From: Microthrixaceae bacterium
GTDB lineage: Bacteria; Actinomycetota; Acidimicrobiia; Acidimicrobiales; Microtrichaceae
Length of the DNA: 64,000 nucleotides
NCBI GenBank assembly: GCA_023957975.1
Contig: JAMLGM010000008.1
Location: 145,498 to 209,497 of the forward strand
Direction of reading: 5' to 3'
The notes beneath the pieces were generated by a model that was not told the DNA's origin, did not search any database, and saw only the letters and a list, made by a program, of their open reading frames with translations. Shown piece by piece: positions 33,789 through 42,292 of this stretch (its first letter is position 1; the number at the start of each line of letters is the position of its first letter). The translations under genes were made by a program, and so were the position numbers.

Positions 33789-34502
33789 ATGACCATCGGG
33801 GTCGTCCTGGCAGGCGGCGCGTCAACCCATCAGCACGTGCCGGGTTGGCTCCACGATCCGTCCGTGGCATGCCTGGTCGTCGCCGCCGACAGCGGCCTCG
33901 ACCTGGCGCAGCGGCTTGGGGTGGACGTGGACCTCCTCGTCGGCGACCTCGATTCGGTGAGCGCCTCGGCGCTGGGGCGGGCTCGACGCGACGGTGTCGA
34001 GATTCTCGAGTACCCCTCCGACAAGGACGCCACCGACCTCGAACTCGCGCTCGGCATCGCGATCGAGGAACTGGGCCGTGACCACGGGTCGGGCCGTGAC
34101 CACGGGTCGGTCGGCGAGTCGAATCGCATCGTCGTCCTGGGTGGGGCGGGTGGTCGGCTCGACCATCTGCTCGGCAATGTGGCGTTGCTCGCGTCGATGT
34201 CCACGCTGCATGGGGTGGCGATCGAGGCGTACCTCGGCGGCGCGTATGTCGCCGTGGTCGACTCGGCGCTACAGCCGAGGTGGTCGGCCACGGTGCGCTC
34301 GGGCGCCATGCTCAGCGTGATGGCGTGGTCGCCCGAGGCGGTCGTGTCCGAATCGGGCGTGCGTTGGACGTTGCGCTCGCATCGGCTCCGCGCCGGGTCG
34401 ACCCTGGGCATCAGCAACGAAGCGCTCGGTGGGGAAGTTGTCGTGTCCGTCGACGAAGGAGTGACCCTCGTCGTGATTCCAGATGCAGAGGTGCTCTCAT
34501 GA
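33789..34502 (+). CDS. thiN: Thiamine diphosphokinase
   Basis: A 237-residue kinase converting thiamine to thiamine pyrophosphate. CLVVAADSGLDLAQRLGVDVDLLVGDLDSV holds the catalytic Asp residues; SDKDATDLELAL and VLGGAGGRLDHLLGNVALL are the TPK signatures; the C-terminal beta domain ends in VDEGVTLVVIPD. An in-frame 18-bp duplication at 34073-34108 adds a second GRDHGS unit in the loop before VVLGGAGG. It is directly under the TPP riboswitch and its stop overlaps the thiB start (ATGA), so the three genes form a thiamine salvage operon. Confidence 0.93.
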   Translation: MTIGVVLAGGASTHQHVPGWLHDPSVACLVVAADSGLDLAQRLGVDVDLLVGDLDSVSASALGRARRDGVEILEYPSDKDATDLELALGIAIEELGRDHGSGRDHGSVGESNRIVVLGGAGGRLDHLLGNVALLASMSTLHGVAIEAYLGGAYVAVVDSALQPRWSATVRSGAMLSVMAWSPEAVVSESGVRWTLRSHRLRAGSTLGISNEALGGEVVVSVDEGVTLVVIPDAEVLS

Positions 34503-35608
34503 GTCGAATCCAACGTCGTACAAGGTCCGGGTGGTCTCGCCGGTTCGTCCCGGTCGTGGGGGCGATGGCGATGCTCGCCACGATCGCGTCCGGTTGCGGC
34601 GACCCCGACGATTCAGCCGACCGGCCCAACGACGAGGGTGCACAGCGGCCCACCATCACCATCGTCACCTACGACAGCTACGTGTTGGATCCCGAGGTCG
34701 AGGCGGCGGTTGAGGAGGCGCTCGATGTCGACCTCGTCATCAGCGCGAGCGGTGACGGCGCCGAGGCGCTCGCGGCGGCGATCCTGACCGCGGGCCGCCC
34801 TGCGGGCGACATCTTCTTCGGGGTCGACAACGTGGTGATGAGCCGGGCGTTGTCGGAACCCGTGTTCGTCGAATTCGACCGCGAACTGGTGCCGAACCTC
34901 GACTCGGTCCCCGAGGAGCTCCACCTCGACTCCACCGGTCGCCTCGTGCCGATCAACGTCGGTCCGGTGTGTGTCGACTACGACACCGGCTGGTTTGCCG
35001 AACGCGGCATCGCACCGCCGACCTCGTTCGAGGAGCTCGCGGATCCGCAGTACGCGTCGCTGCTGGTGCTCGAAGACCCGGTGACCTCCACGCCGGGCCT
35101 GGCGTTCCTGATGGCGACCGGTGTTCACTTCGGCAATGGGGCCGAGCAGTACTGGCGCTCGCTCCTCGACGGTGGGGCGCTGGTGGTCGGAGGGTGGAGC
35201 GAGGCGTGGTACGAGCAGTACAGCGTGAGTGGCGGCGAACGTCCGCTGGTGCTCAGCTACGCGTCGAGCCCGCCGGCGGAGGTGTTCTATTCCGATGGCG
35301 AGGTCGCCGAACCGGCCTCGGGGGTTGTCGAGGCGACCTGTGTGGACCAGGTCGAATTCGCCGGGGTGCTGGCGGGATCGGCGCACGAGGAGTTGGCGAC
35401 GAGGGTGCTCAACGAGATGTTGTCGCTGGAGTGGCAACAGAGCCTGCCGCTCGCGAACTTCGTGTACCCGGCGCGGCCCGATGCCGAATTGCCCGAGTTG
35501 TTCGTTCAGTTCGCTCCCCGCCCGTCGTCGAGCGTGATGATCGACCCGGCCGTGGTCGACGAGCACCGCGACGACTGGATCGACACCTGGCGGTCGATCG
35601 CCGGATGA
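34499..35608 (+). CDS. thiB: Thiamine ABC transporter, substrate-binding lipoprotein
   Basis: A 369-residue periplasmic-type binding protein. The signal peptide ends in the lipobox IASGC (Cys about 36). ITIVTYDSYVLDPEV opens the mature fold as in ThiB/TbpA; GRPAGDIFFGVDNVVMSRAL and VPINVGPVCVDYDTGWFAERGIAPPTSFEELADPQY follow the ThiB pattern, and LVLSYASSPPAEVFY is the ligand-loop region. It starts at the ATG at 34499 within the thiN stop. Co-transcription with thiN under a TPP riboswitch supports thiamine, or a phosphorylated thiamine, as substrate. Confidence 0.92.
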   Translation: MSRIQRRTRSGWSRRFVPVVGAMAMLATIASGCGDPDDSADRPNDEGAQRPTITIVTYDSYVLDPEVEAAVEEALDVDLVISASGDGAEALAAAILTAGRPAGDIFFGVDNVVMSRALSEPVFVEFDRELVPNLDSVPEELHLDSTGRLVPINVGPVCVDYDTGWFAERGIAPPTSFEELADPQYASLLVLEDPVTSTPGLAFLMATGVHFGNGAEQYWRSLLDGGALVVGGWSEAWYEQYSVSGGERPLVLSYASSPPAEVFYSDGEVAEPASGVVEATCVDQVEFAGVLAGSAHEELATRVLNEMLSLEWQQSLPLANFVYPARPDAELPELFVQFAPRPSSSVMIDPAVVDEHRDDWIDTWRSIAG

Positions 35609-35618
35609 CGGTGGTCGT

Positions 35619-37265
35619 GTGATGACGTGGCGGCGAGCGGTGCTCGGCGTGGGCGCGGTGCTGTGGGCGCTGGCCTATGGCTGGCCGCTCGTCGCCGTCA
35701 TGGGTCGCAGTATCACCGGTGTCGCCGGGCGCGAGGGGCTTGGACTCGCCACGTGGTCGGTGCTGTGGGACGAACGCACACTGCGGCTGTTCGCCATCAC
35801 CTTCGCTCAGAGCGCGGCGTCGGTCGTCGTGGTGATGGCGCTGGGGGTTCCGATGGGCTGGGCGTTGGCGCGCCTGTCCTTTCGGGGAAGTTCGGTCGTC
35901 TCGGCGGTCGTGATGGTGCCATTCGTGTTGCCCACGCTGACGGTGGCCAGCGCGGTGCTCGCCGTCGTGGGCGGGTTGCCCGACGCCGACGGCGCCCGCT
36001 TCGCGCTCGTGGTCGTTGCGCACGTGTGTTTGAACCTCGGGCTGATGGTCCGGGCCGTCGCGGCGGCGGTCGCCGCGGTGCCGGCATCGATCGAGGACTC
36101 GGCGCGGTCGTTGGGGCACCGCCCGCTGCGGGCGGTCCGCGCGACGACCCTTCGGATGATCGCCCCGCAGATCGCGGATGCTGCGTTGCTCGTGGCCATG
36201 TTCTGCCTCACCTCCTTCGGGGTGATCGTTGGGCTCGGCTCCGCTCGGGTGTCGACCGTCGAGGTCGAGGTCTGGTTCCTCAGCACCCGCAGTCTCGATC
36301 TGGCCAGCGCTGCGGTGCTGGTGGTGGCACAACTCGCGATCGTGCTGGCCATCGTCGCGTTGCAGGCCCGCGTCGGGGCACAGCGCCGTACGCGGGTCGG
36401 CATGGGTGTGGGTGCGGTTCGCCGTCGACCGGTGCGTGGCCGCGGCGACCGGTCGCTCGCCGCCTTCACGGTGCTCGCCACCGCGGTGTTCGCTGGCGGC
36501 CCGCCGTTGGCATTGGTGCTGCGGTCGCTGCACACGGCTCGAGGCTGGGGGCTGGGCAACTATCGGGCGCTGTTCGGCGCTGGGCAGCACCGGCCGGACC
36601 GGTCGATCCCTGCGCTGGCAACGACCATCCTGGGTCCCGGAGACGCCGGTGGAGCCATCAGTGCGTCGGTGCTGGGAGCGGTGCTGGGAGCGGTGCTGGC
36701 ACTGGCGCTGGCGGCCCCGCTGGTGGTCTCGGCGGGGCGCGACGATTCGGTTGGTCGCTTCGTCGACCGGCTGTTGATCGTGCCGATGAGCATCTCCGCC
36801 GCGACCCTCGGACTCGGGTTCCTCCTCGCCTACAGCGGAGCGTGGATCGACCTGCGCGGCACCTGGATCGCGGTGCCGCTCGTGCAGGCGGCGACAGCGG
36901 CCCCCATCGCCGCGAGGCTGCTGTTGGGAGGGGTGCGCAGCGTCGACCGACAGCCGTTCGAAGCGGCTGCGGTGCTGGGAGCCGGCCGGTTGCGGCGGGG
37001 GTTGCGTATCGGGGTTCCCCTCCTGGGGCGGCCGGTGGCCGTGGCTGCGGGGTTCGCGTTCGCGATGGCCATCGGCGAGTTCGGAGCGACGGTGTTTCTG
37101 GCCCGGCCGGATCGCCCCACCATCCCGATTCTCATTAGCCGTCTGCTCGGCCGGGCGGGAACGGGCAACTTCGGAGCGGCGATGGCGTTGAGTTGCGTTC
37201 TGGCGGCGATCGTCATCGGTGCCGTGGCGCTGGTCGATCGGCGAGGTCGCGGTCAGCTGGGCTGA
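35619..37265 (+). CDS. thiP: Thiamine ABC transporter permease, two-domain
   Basis: A 548-residue permease made of two fused halves with about 12 helices. Each half has the EAA-type loop: RSLGHRPLRAVRATTLRMIAPQI near residue 165 and AAVLGAGRLRRGLRIGVPLLGRPV near residue 450, followed by FAMAIGEFGATVFLARPDRPTIPI, typical of ThiP/FbpB proteins. A GTGCTGGGAGCG micro-repeat (from about 36667) gives LGAVLGAVLALALA in a helix. Starts GTG 35619 or ATG 35622. Its last 13 bases overlap the convergent engB gene. The partner ATPase ThiQ is not encoded next to it. Confidence 0.9.
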   Translation: MMTWRRAVLGVGAVLWALAYGWPLVAVMGRSITGVAGREGLGLATWSVLWDERTLRLFAITFAQSAASVVVVMALGVPMGWALARLSFRGSSVVSAVVMVPFVLPTLTVASAVLAVVGGLPDADGARFALVVVAHVCLNLGLMVRAVAAAVAAVPASIEDSARSLGHRPLRAVRATTLRMIAPQIADAALLVAMFCLTSFGVIVGLGSARVSTVEVEVWFLSTRSLDLASAAVLVVAQLAIVLAIVALQARVGAQRRTRVGMGVGAVRRRPVRGRGDRSLAAFTVLATAVFAGGPPLALVLRSLHTARGWGLGNYRALFGAGQHRPDRSIPALATTILGPGDAGGAISASVLGAVLGAVLALALAAPLVVSAGRDDSVGRFVDRLLIVPMSISAATLGLGFLLAYSGAWIDLRGTWIAVPLVQAATAAPIAARLLLGGVRSVDRQPFEAAAVLGAGRLRRGLRIGVPLLGRPVAVAAGFAFAMAIGEFGATVFLARPDRPTIPILISRLLGRAGTGNFGAAMALSCVLAAIVIGAVALVDRRGRGQLG

Positions 37266-37930
37266 GGGGGTGCCGGCAGGTCGCCACCGAGGTCTTCGTC
37301 GTAGCCGTCGTCCCAGCCGTCCGCCCAGCGGCTTGTGGACGCTTTGGGTGCCTCGTGGAGCCAGCCGCGGACCCGATCGCGCAACAGGTCGATGTTGACG
37401 TTCTTGGAGGCGCTGACCCACAGGACGTCGCGTTCGTCGAGGCCGCATCCCGCCGCGAGCTCGCGCTTGCGCTTCTGGCGTGCCGAGGACTTCACCTTGT
37501 CGTGTTTGGTGGCGACGACGGCGAAGGGAAGTTCGTGGTGGCGCACCCATTCGAGCATCGAGACGTCGAGCGCGGTCGGCCCGACCTCGGCGTCGACGAG
37601 GATGATGATGCGACGCAGATCGGTGCGGCCGAGGAAGTAGTTCTCGGTCATCGCCCCCCAGGCGTTGCGGGCCTGTTTCGGGGCATTGGCGAAGCCGTAG
37701 CCGGGCAGGTCGACCACGGTGGTGCCGTCGCCGAGCGCGAACAGGTTGATGAGCTGGGTTCGCCCGGGGGTCTTGGAGACGCGCGCGAGTTGGCGTTGAT
37801 TGGCGATGGCGTTGATGAGCGAGGACTTGCCGACGTTCGATCGGCCGATGAAGGCGACCTCGGCGGGGGAGTCGGGAAGCGTGGTGTACTTCGATGCAGA
37901 GGTGACGAAGGTGAGTGGAAGGGGTCCCAT
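37253..37930 (-). CDS. engB: Ribosome-biogenesis GTPase EngB/YsxC
   Basis: A 225-residue TRAFAC GTPase needed for 50S subunit assembly. G1 is FIGRSNVGKSSLINAIA, G2/switch I lies in KTPGRTQLINLFAL, G3 is VVDLPGYGFA, G4 is VVATKHDKVKSSARQKRKREL and G5 is WVSASKNVNIDLL. The last 30 residues are an acidic, Trp/Asp/Pro-rich tail (WADGWDDGYDEDLGGDLPAPPQPS) beyond the usual end. It precedes, head to tail, nothing further downstream; the small acetyltransferase gene lies 9 nt upstream on the same strand, so they probably share a transcript. Confidence 0.94.
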   Translation of the reverse strand: MGPLPLTFVTSASKYTTLPDSPAEVAFIGRSNVGKSSLINAIANQRQLARVSKTPGRTQLINLFALGDGTTVVDLPGYGFANAPKQARNAWGAMTENYFLGRTDLRRIIILVDAEVGPTALDVSMLEWVRHHELPFAVVATKHDKVKSSARQKRKRELAAGCGLDERDVLWVSASKNVNIDLLRDRVRGWLHEAPKASTSRWADGWDDGYDEDLGGDLPAPPQPS

Positions 37931-37939
37931 GGTGGTGTC

Positions 37940-38251
37940 TCAGCGCTGTTCGGGGGAGCGGGCGTGGTCGGCGAAGCGCGGGAACCGGTCGAGGACACCG
38001 GGCAGGAACGTGCAGGTCGGGATGAAGCGCTCGTCCCGCTCGGCGATGTAGGCGAACGCCCGGGCCGCCAGGTCGGATCCGAGGCCGCGTCCGCGCGCCG
38101 TGGGTTCGATGACCGTGTGTTGAAGATCCCACAGTCCGTCGCTCAGCTCATACTCGATGAAGCCCAGCAGCACGTCGCCGTCGGTCAGGACGAACCGGTG
38201 GTGATCCGCGTCGTTGGCGAAGGAGAGGGTGTCGGTGGCCGGGTCGGTCAT
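37940..38251 (-). CDS. Small GNAT-fold acetyltransferase (YjdJ-like, COG2388)
   Basis: A 103-residue single-domain protein. FVLTDGDVLLGFIEYELSDGLWDLQHTVIEPTARGRGLGSDLAARAFAYIAER contains the acetyl-CoA pyrophosphate loop (RGRGLGSDL, a form of R/QxxGxG/A). This is the short COG2388 type that lacks the first strands of full GNATs. The substrate is unknown. It ends 9 nt before engB on the same strand. Confidence 0.82.
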   Translation of the reverse strand: MTDPATDTLSFANDADHHRFVLTDGDVLLGFIEYELSDGLWDLQHTVIEPTARGRGLGSDLAARAFAYIAERDERFIPTCTFLPGVLDRFPRFADHARSPEQR

Positions 38252-38393
38252 GGATCCATGAGAACACGCAGCGGTGCGTCTGTGCCATGCGGGTGCCCGT
38301 CCTTGTGCCCGACCGATTAATGCCCTACATTAGACTCCGTTGTACTCGATGTCGGATGCGGCTCACCGTTCGGCAGATCACAGGGGGATTCCC

Positions 38394-39602
38394 ATGGAGT
38401 TCGGTCTCTTTCTCAACGGCTACCTGCCCGGCCCGGCGGCGCACAACCCGGGCGCCGAACACGAGATGTTGATGCGCGAGGTCAACTACGGCATCCACGC
38501 CGACAAGTTCAACTGGAAGTACGTGTGGATGGGCGAGCACCACGCACTCACCGAGTACTCGCACCTGTCGGCCCCCGAGGTGCTCATCGGATATGTCGCC
38601 GCCAAGACCGAACAGATCCACATCGGCTCGGCGATCATGAACCTGTCTCGGCCCGTCAACCACCCGGTGCGTAACGCCGAGCGGGTGGCGATGCTCGACC
38701 ACATCACCGAGGGCCGCTACGAGTGGGGCACCGGCCGTGGAGCGGGAAGCCATGAGATGGCCACCTTCGACCTGCTCACCTCCGAAACCAAGGAGATGTG
38801 GGACGAGGCGGCACACGAGATTCTGCGGATGTGGGAGGTGCGCGACTACACGTTTGAGGGGAAGTACTTCAAGATCGAAAAGCCCCACAACGTCTTGCCG
38901 AAGCCGTATGGAACCGGTCACCCGCCGATGTGGGTGGGCTGTGGCAACCCCGGAACGTTCACCAAGGCCGGCGAGTTGGGCATCGGTGCGATCGCCTTCA
39001 ACTTCGAGCCGATCTACAACCTGAAGGGCCGCATCAACGCCTACAAGGAAGGCATCACGAACTGCACCGAGACCCTCGGGCAGTACAAGAACGACAACGT
39101 GATGATGACCAACGCCGTGGTGTGCGTATCGGATCGCAAGCGGGCACGTGAAATCGCCATGTCGCTCGGCCGCGGCTATCTCAACACGATGGTGAACATG
39201 TACCACGACACGATGCCGCCCCAGGACAACGCCGTCGTGTGGCCGAACCCTCCGCATCGCATCCCCGACGAGTCGACCCTCGACTACCTCATCGAGGCCG
39301 GGTACCTGTTGTGTGGCACCCCCGAGGAGGTCAACGAACAGATCGCCAAGTACCAGGAGGTCGGCTGCGATCAACTGGTGTTCGGCATTCCGACCGAGGG
39401 ATTCCGCGACGAGGAAATCCTCGAAATGATCGAACTGTTCGGCACCGAGGTGATTCCGAATTACGACACCGACCCGGAGCACTCGACCACCCGGTATCGC
39501 CGCGAGGCCAAGCGTAAGTACCCGGATTTCGAGAAGCCGGTCGATCCGAACCTGAAGGTCAGCGTGCTTCCCGAGAGCGCGTTGATCCAACTGCCGGAGT
39601 GA
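38394..39602 (+). CDS. LLM-class flavin-dependent oxidoreductase
   Basis: A 402-residue luciferase-like monooxygenase. MEFGLFLNGYLPG, YVWMGEHHALTEYSHLSAPEVLIGYVAAKTEQIHIGSAIMNLSRPVNHPVRNAERVAMLDHITEGR and WEVRDYTFEGKYF are in the positions expected for the TIM-barrel flavin site (FMN or F420). AGGGGG lies 6-11 nt before the ATG at 38394, which I prefer over an in-frame ATG at 38340. The stop overlaps the GTG of a TetR gene, so enzyme and regulator are made together. The substrate is unknown. Confidence 0.87.
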   Translation: MEFGLFLNGYLPGPAAHNPGAEHEMLMREVNYGIHADKFNWKYVWMGEHHALTEYSHLSAPEVLIGYVAAKTEQIHIGSAIMNLSRPVNHPVRNAERVAMLDHITEGRYEWGTGRGAGSHEMATFDLLTSETKEMWDEAAHEILRMWEVRDYTFEGKYFKIEKPHNVLPKPYGTGHPPMWVGCGNPGTFTKAGELGIGAIAFNFEPIYNLKGRINAYKEGITNCTETLGQYKNDNVMMTNAVVCVSDRKRAREIAMSLGRGYLNTMVNMYHDTMPPQDNAVVWPNPPHRIPDESTLDYLIEAGYLLCGTPEEVNEQIAKYQEVGCDQLVFGIPTEGFRDEEILEMIELFGTEVIPNYDTDPEHSTTRYRREAKRKYPDFEKPVDPNLKVSVLPESALIQLPE

Positions 39603-40255
39603 CCCGGGCGTCGGTCGCGTCGGCGTCGGCAGGGGCGCCGACGTCGACTCCGGCGAGGTCGGCTCCGGTGACGTCGACGCGGGATCGGCTGCTGGATGTC
39701 GCCGAGCAGCGCTTTGCTCGTTCGGGCATCGCCGCGGTGACGACTCGCGAGATCGTCGAGGCCGCCGGGCAACGCAACACCAGCGCGGTGAGCTATCACT
39801 TCGGCTCCCGCGAGGGGTTGCTGGCGGCGATCCTGCGTCGACGAGGGGGTCCGATCGATATCGAGCGGGGTCGCCGTCGAGCCTCGCTTGGCGACGCGTC
39901 GCATCGTGACCTCATCGCATGTCTCGTCGTGCCGTACTCGGCCATGTTGGACGATGGTGGCGGCCGCGCGTACTTACGCATCGTCGATCAGTTGCGCGGG
40001 CGCTTCACCGCATGGCGCATCGAATCCGACGTGGAGAGCACTGCTCAGTTGGCGGCCATTCTCGACGAGATCGAGCGCGGTATCGACGCGTCGCCGGCGC
40101 TTCGGCGTGAACGCATCGTGGCCCTCATCATGTTGATGACCTCCTCGATCGCCGATCGGGCCCGCCGTCTCGACGACGGCGAGGTGCCCGAGCTCGACCA
40201 CGACGACTACCTTGCAAACCTCGTCGACATGTGCGCCGCGGTTCTGCAGGCGTAG
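39599..40255 (+). CDS. TetR-family transcriptional regulator
   Basis: A 218-residue repressor-type protein. After a Ser/Ala/Pro-rich lead of about 24 residues, the helix-turn-helix domain reads TRDRLLDVAEQRFARSGIAAVTTREIVEAAGQRNTSAVSYHFGSREGLLAAIL (residues about 27-80). The C-terminal ligand domain is not assignable. The GTG start overlaps the LLM oxidoreductase stop (GTGA); a GTG at 39668 directly before the HTH is the alternative. Coupling suggests it regulates the LLM gene in response to that enzyme's substrate. Confidence 0.87.
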   Translation: MTRASVASASAGAPTSTPARSAPVTSTRDRLLDVAEQRFARSGIAAVTTREIVEAAGQRNTSAVSYHFGSREGLLAAILRRRGGPIDIERGRRRASLGDASHRDLIACLVVPYSAMLDDGGGRAYLRIVDQLRGRFTAWRIESDVESTAQLAAILDEIERGIDASPALRRERIVALIMLMTSSIADRARRLDDGEVPELDHDDYLANLVDMCAAVLQA

Positions 40256-40276
40256 GTGTCCGCACGACCTCGGGCC

Positions 40277-40293
40277 TATTTGGCGTCAGCCCA
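40277..40293. repeat. Left copy of att-like direct repeat (16/17)
   Basis: TATTTGGCGTCAGCCCA matches 42294-42310 at 16 of 17 bases. The right copy is the 3' end of the PolA-like gene (Trp-Ala-Asp-Ala-Lys-stop on the minus strand), and the left copy could encode the same pentapeptide plus stop. Nothing else is seen in 40294-40421. Confidence 0.55.
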
Positions 40294-40423
40294 ACCCGTC
40301 CACGCGATGGTTGAACTCCCCATTGACTGAAGCTTGAGCGTGGGGCGGGACCCTTGCCGACGGAACGGCATTGGGAGTGGTCGGGCGATTGAACTCACCG
40401 ACTAGCGTCGAACGTCTACGCTA

Positions 40424-41578
40424 GTGGTACGTCGGTTAAATAGCGAGGTGGGTTAGTGTCGGGTTATGCCGATCGCTGTTGCTGCCCCGTTGACTGTGTC
40501 CGATGCCGAGCGGGCCGAGTTGGATCGCATGGCGCGGTCGTCGGTGTTGCCGTACCGCTGTGTGCGCCAGGCGCGGGCATTGTTGTGGGCGGCCGATGGG
40601 GTGGCGAACAACGAGATCGCCCGGCGCGTTGATGCGACCCCGGACACGGTACGGCGGTGGCGTACCCGCTTCGAGGCTGGCGGGGTCAATGAGGTGGGCA
40701 AGATCACTCGAGGTCGTGGTCGCAAACCCAAGGTCAGCCACGACGTGGTCGAGGCGATCGTGAACGACACGTTGCATTCGGTGCCCGATGACGAGTCGAC
40801 GCAGTGGTCGACACGGACGATGGCTGCGCGGCACGGGGTGGGTAAGGACTTCGTGGCGAAAATCTGGAAGGACCGCAAGCTGCGTCCCTGGCGGGTCGAC
40901 ACGTTCAAGTTGTCGAACGATCCGAACTTCGAGGCGAAGCTTGTCGACGTGGTCGGGTTGTATCTGAACCCGCCGGAGGGGGCGGTGGTGTTCAGCTTCG
41001 ATGAAAAGACCCAGTGCCAAGCGTTGGATCGCACCCAGCCGTCGCTGCCGATGAAGCGGGGTCGGGGTCGCACGATGACCCATGACTACAAACGCAATGG
41101 CACCACCGACCTGTTTGCGGCGTTGAATGTCGTGACCGGTGAGGTGCTTCATGACACCCGCAAGACCCACACCAGTGCCGATGTGTTGGCGTTCTTTCGG
41201 TGGATTGATGTCCACGTCCCCCGGGACCAGGAGATCCATGTCGTGTTGGACAACCTCTCGGCGCACAAGTCCGCCGAGGTGAAGGCGTGGCTGGCCAAGC
41301 CAGCGCAGAAAAAGCGGTGGCACCTGCACTTCACGCCAACCTCGGCGTCGTGGCTGAACCTGGTCGAGGGCTGGTTCGCTCAACTCACCAAGAAACGGCT
41401 CAAGACAGGAACCTTCAACAGCGTCGCCGCTCTAACCGAAGCCATCGACGTGTGGGTCTCGCACTGGAACGACGACCCCGAACCCCTCGTGTGGGTCAAA
41501 ACGGCGGAGGAGATCATCGAGAAAGTCAACCGGGGGCGGGCCACCCTGACCCACCTCACCAATTCCGCGACGGACCAC
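40424..41578 (+). mobile_element. Complete IS630-family insertion sequence
   Basis: An element of 1155 bp. Its ends are inverted repeats: left GTGGTACGTCGG and right (read inward) GTGGTCCGTCGC, with a further shared block GAGGTGGGT about 23 bp in. It is flanked by TA on both sides (40422-40423 and 41579-41580), within CTAG, the target known for IS630. It carries one intact transposase gene and looks recently active. Confidence 0.93.
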
Positions 41579-41581
41579 TAG
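40466..41581 (+). CDS. IS630-family DDE transposase
   Basis: A 371-residue transposase. The N-terminal helix-turn-helix region (VRQARALLWAADGVANNEIARRVDATPDTVRRWRTRF) binds the ends. The catalytic triad is visible: Asp in FSFDEKTQ (about 180), Asp in VVLDNLSAHKS (about 262) and Glu in SWLNLVEGWFAQL (about 301), with the spacing of the IS630/Tc1 group. The stop codon TAG begins with the target-site TA and ends with host G, so the gene ends outside the element itself. Starts at the ATG at 40466, 42 nt inside the left end. Confidence 0.96.
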   Translation: MPIAVAAPLTVSDAERAELDRMARSSVLPYRCVRQARALLWAADGVANNEIARRVDATPDTVRRWRTRFEAGGVNEVGKITRGRGRKPKVSHDVVEAIVNDTLHSVPDDESTQWSTRTMAARHGVGKDFVAKIWKDRKLRPWRVDTFKLSNDPNFEAKLVDVVGLYLNPPEGAVVFSFDEKTQCQALDRTQPSLPMKRGRGRTMTHDYKRNGTTDLFAALNVVTGEVLHDTRKTHTSADVLAFFRWIDVHVPRDQEIHVVLDNLSAHKSAEVKAWLAKPAQKKRWHLHFTPTSASWLNLVEGWFAQLTKKRLKTGTFNSVAALTEAIDVWVSHWNDDPEPLVWVKTAEEIIEKVNRGRATLTHLTNSATDH

Positions 41582-42273
41582 GTAATTTCCTGAACTGGGT
41601 ATGGCCAAGTCAATATCAATGGTACTTTGCCGACTCCTTCCCTGCTGGAGGGGCGCCGACCGCCTGTAATTTCAATACAGGAAGTGCCCCATGGACGGGG
41701 TTTGGCAACTTTCTCGTTGTCCGTTCCAACTCGCCAAGATGGTCAAACGGTGGAACCGTAAAGGGCATTGCGCCCACCTCGGCGATCGAGTACAAGACTT
41801 GGGCGTGCATGGACGGGGGCGCAACAGCAGCCCGTTTCACTGCATGCACCACCCATTTCTGGCCCAATGATGTCAAGTCTGGGGAAGCGTGTTCGTCAAT
41901 GGAGTGGTTCCGTGCCAATGTCATGAACTCAGCCTACTCCCGGTATTTGAATCTTGTTTCAATGGGGGACCTGTACCTGACGCGGGTGGCAAACTCTGCT
42001 CCCGGGGTTGGCGGGACGTTAAACCAATGCACAGCCGCGCCAGGAATGCTGAACTTCTGGAAGTCAAATTTTGCCGCAGGTGGTCCAGTCGACAATTCAA
42101 GGACTCTTGGCGTGACCAATGCCCAAGTCGATCACATCATCATTGATCCAGGTCACGGGTTTGCATTCGGCTCAGGGTTCACTTATGAGGTGTCGGGGTG
42201 TCCTGCGGGAACCACATTTGAACGTTGCAATCTGACCGATCATCTGTTGGTTCGGGCGCTGCCAAATATCTAG
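41582..42273 (+). pseudogene. 5'-truncated gene remnant, possible endonuclease/exonuclease/phosphatase C-terminus
   Basis: About 230 residues are open in one frame from the IS junction to TAG at 42271-42273, with no start codon of its own. If the IS is removed, an in-frame TAG lies seven codons upstream, so the original 5' part is missing. Base composition is clearly AT-richer than the neighbours, which suggests a foreign origin. The end TNAQVDHIIIDPG and CNLTDHLLVRAL recalls the last two motifs of DNase I-like (EEP) nucleases, where a final Asp-His pair is catalytic; this is a tentative match. Seven cysteines suggest an exported protein. Confidence 0.6.
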
Positions 42274-42284
42274 TGGTCTGTCGC
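42271..42284 (+). other. Solo IS630-type terminal repeat
   Basis: TAGTGGTCTGTCGC, preceded by C, matches the IS right-end repeat at 11 of 12 terminal bases, plus the CTAG target context, but in left-end orientation. It lies exactly at the stop codon of the gene remnant. No second transposase follows, so it may be the scar of a deleted element. Confidence 0.6.
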
Positions 42285-42292
42285 TATCCTAC

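Noticed and set aside
35409..38132. A 907-codon open frame antisense to thiP
   Set aside because: Arg/His/Pro-rich shadow frame produced by high third-position GC; thiP, thiB and engB on other frames have clear motifs.
40403..41583. The gene remnant after the IS as the 3' part of a gene simply split by the IS
   Set aside because: When the IS is removed, an in-frame TAG occurs seven codons upstream and the left flank shows no matching 5' part, so the gene was already truncated or lost its 5' end.
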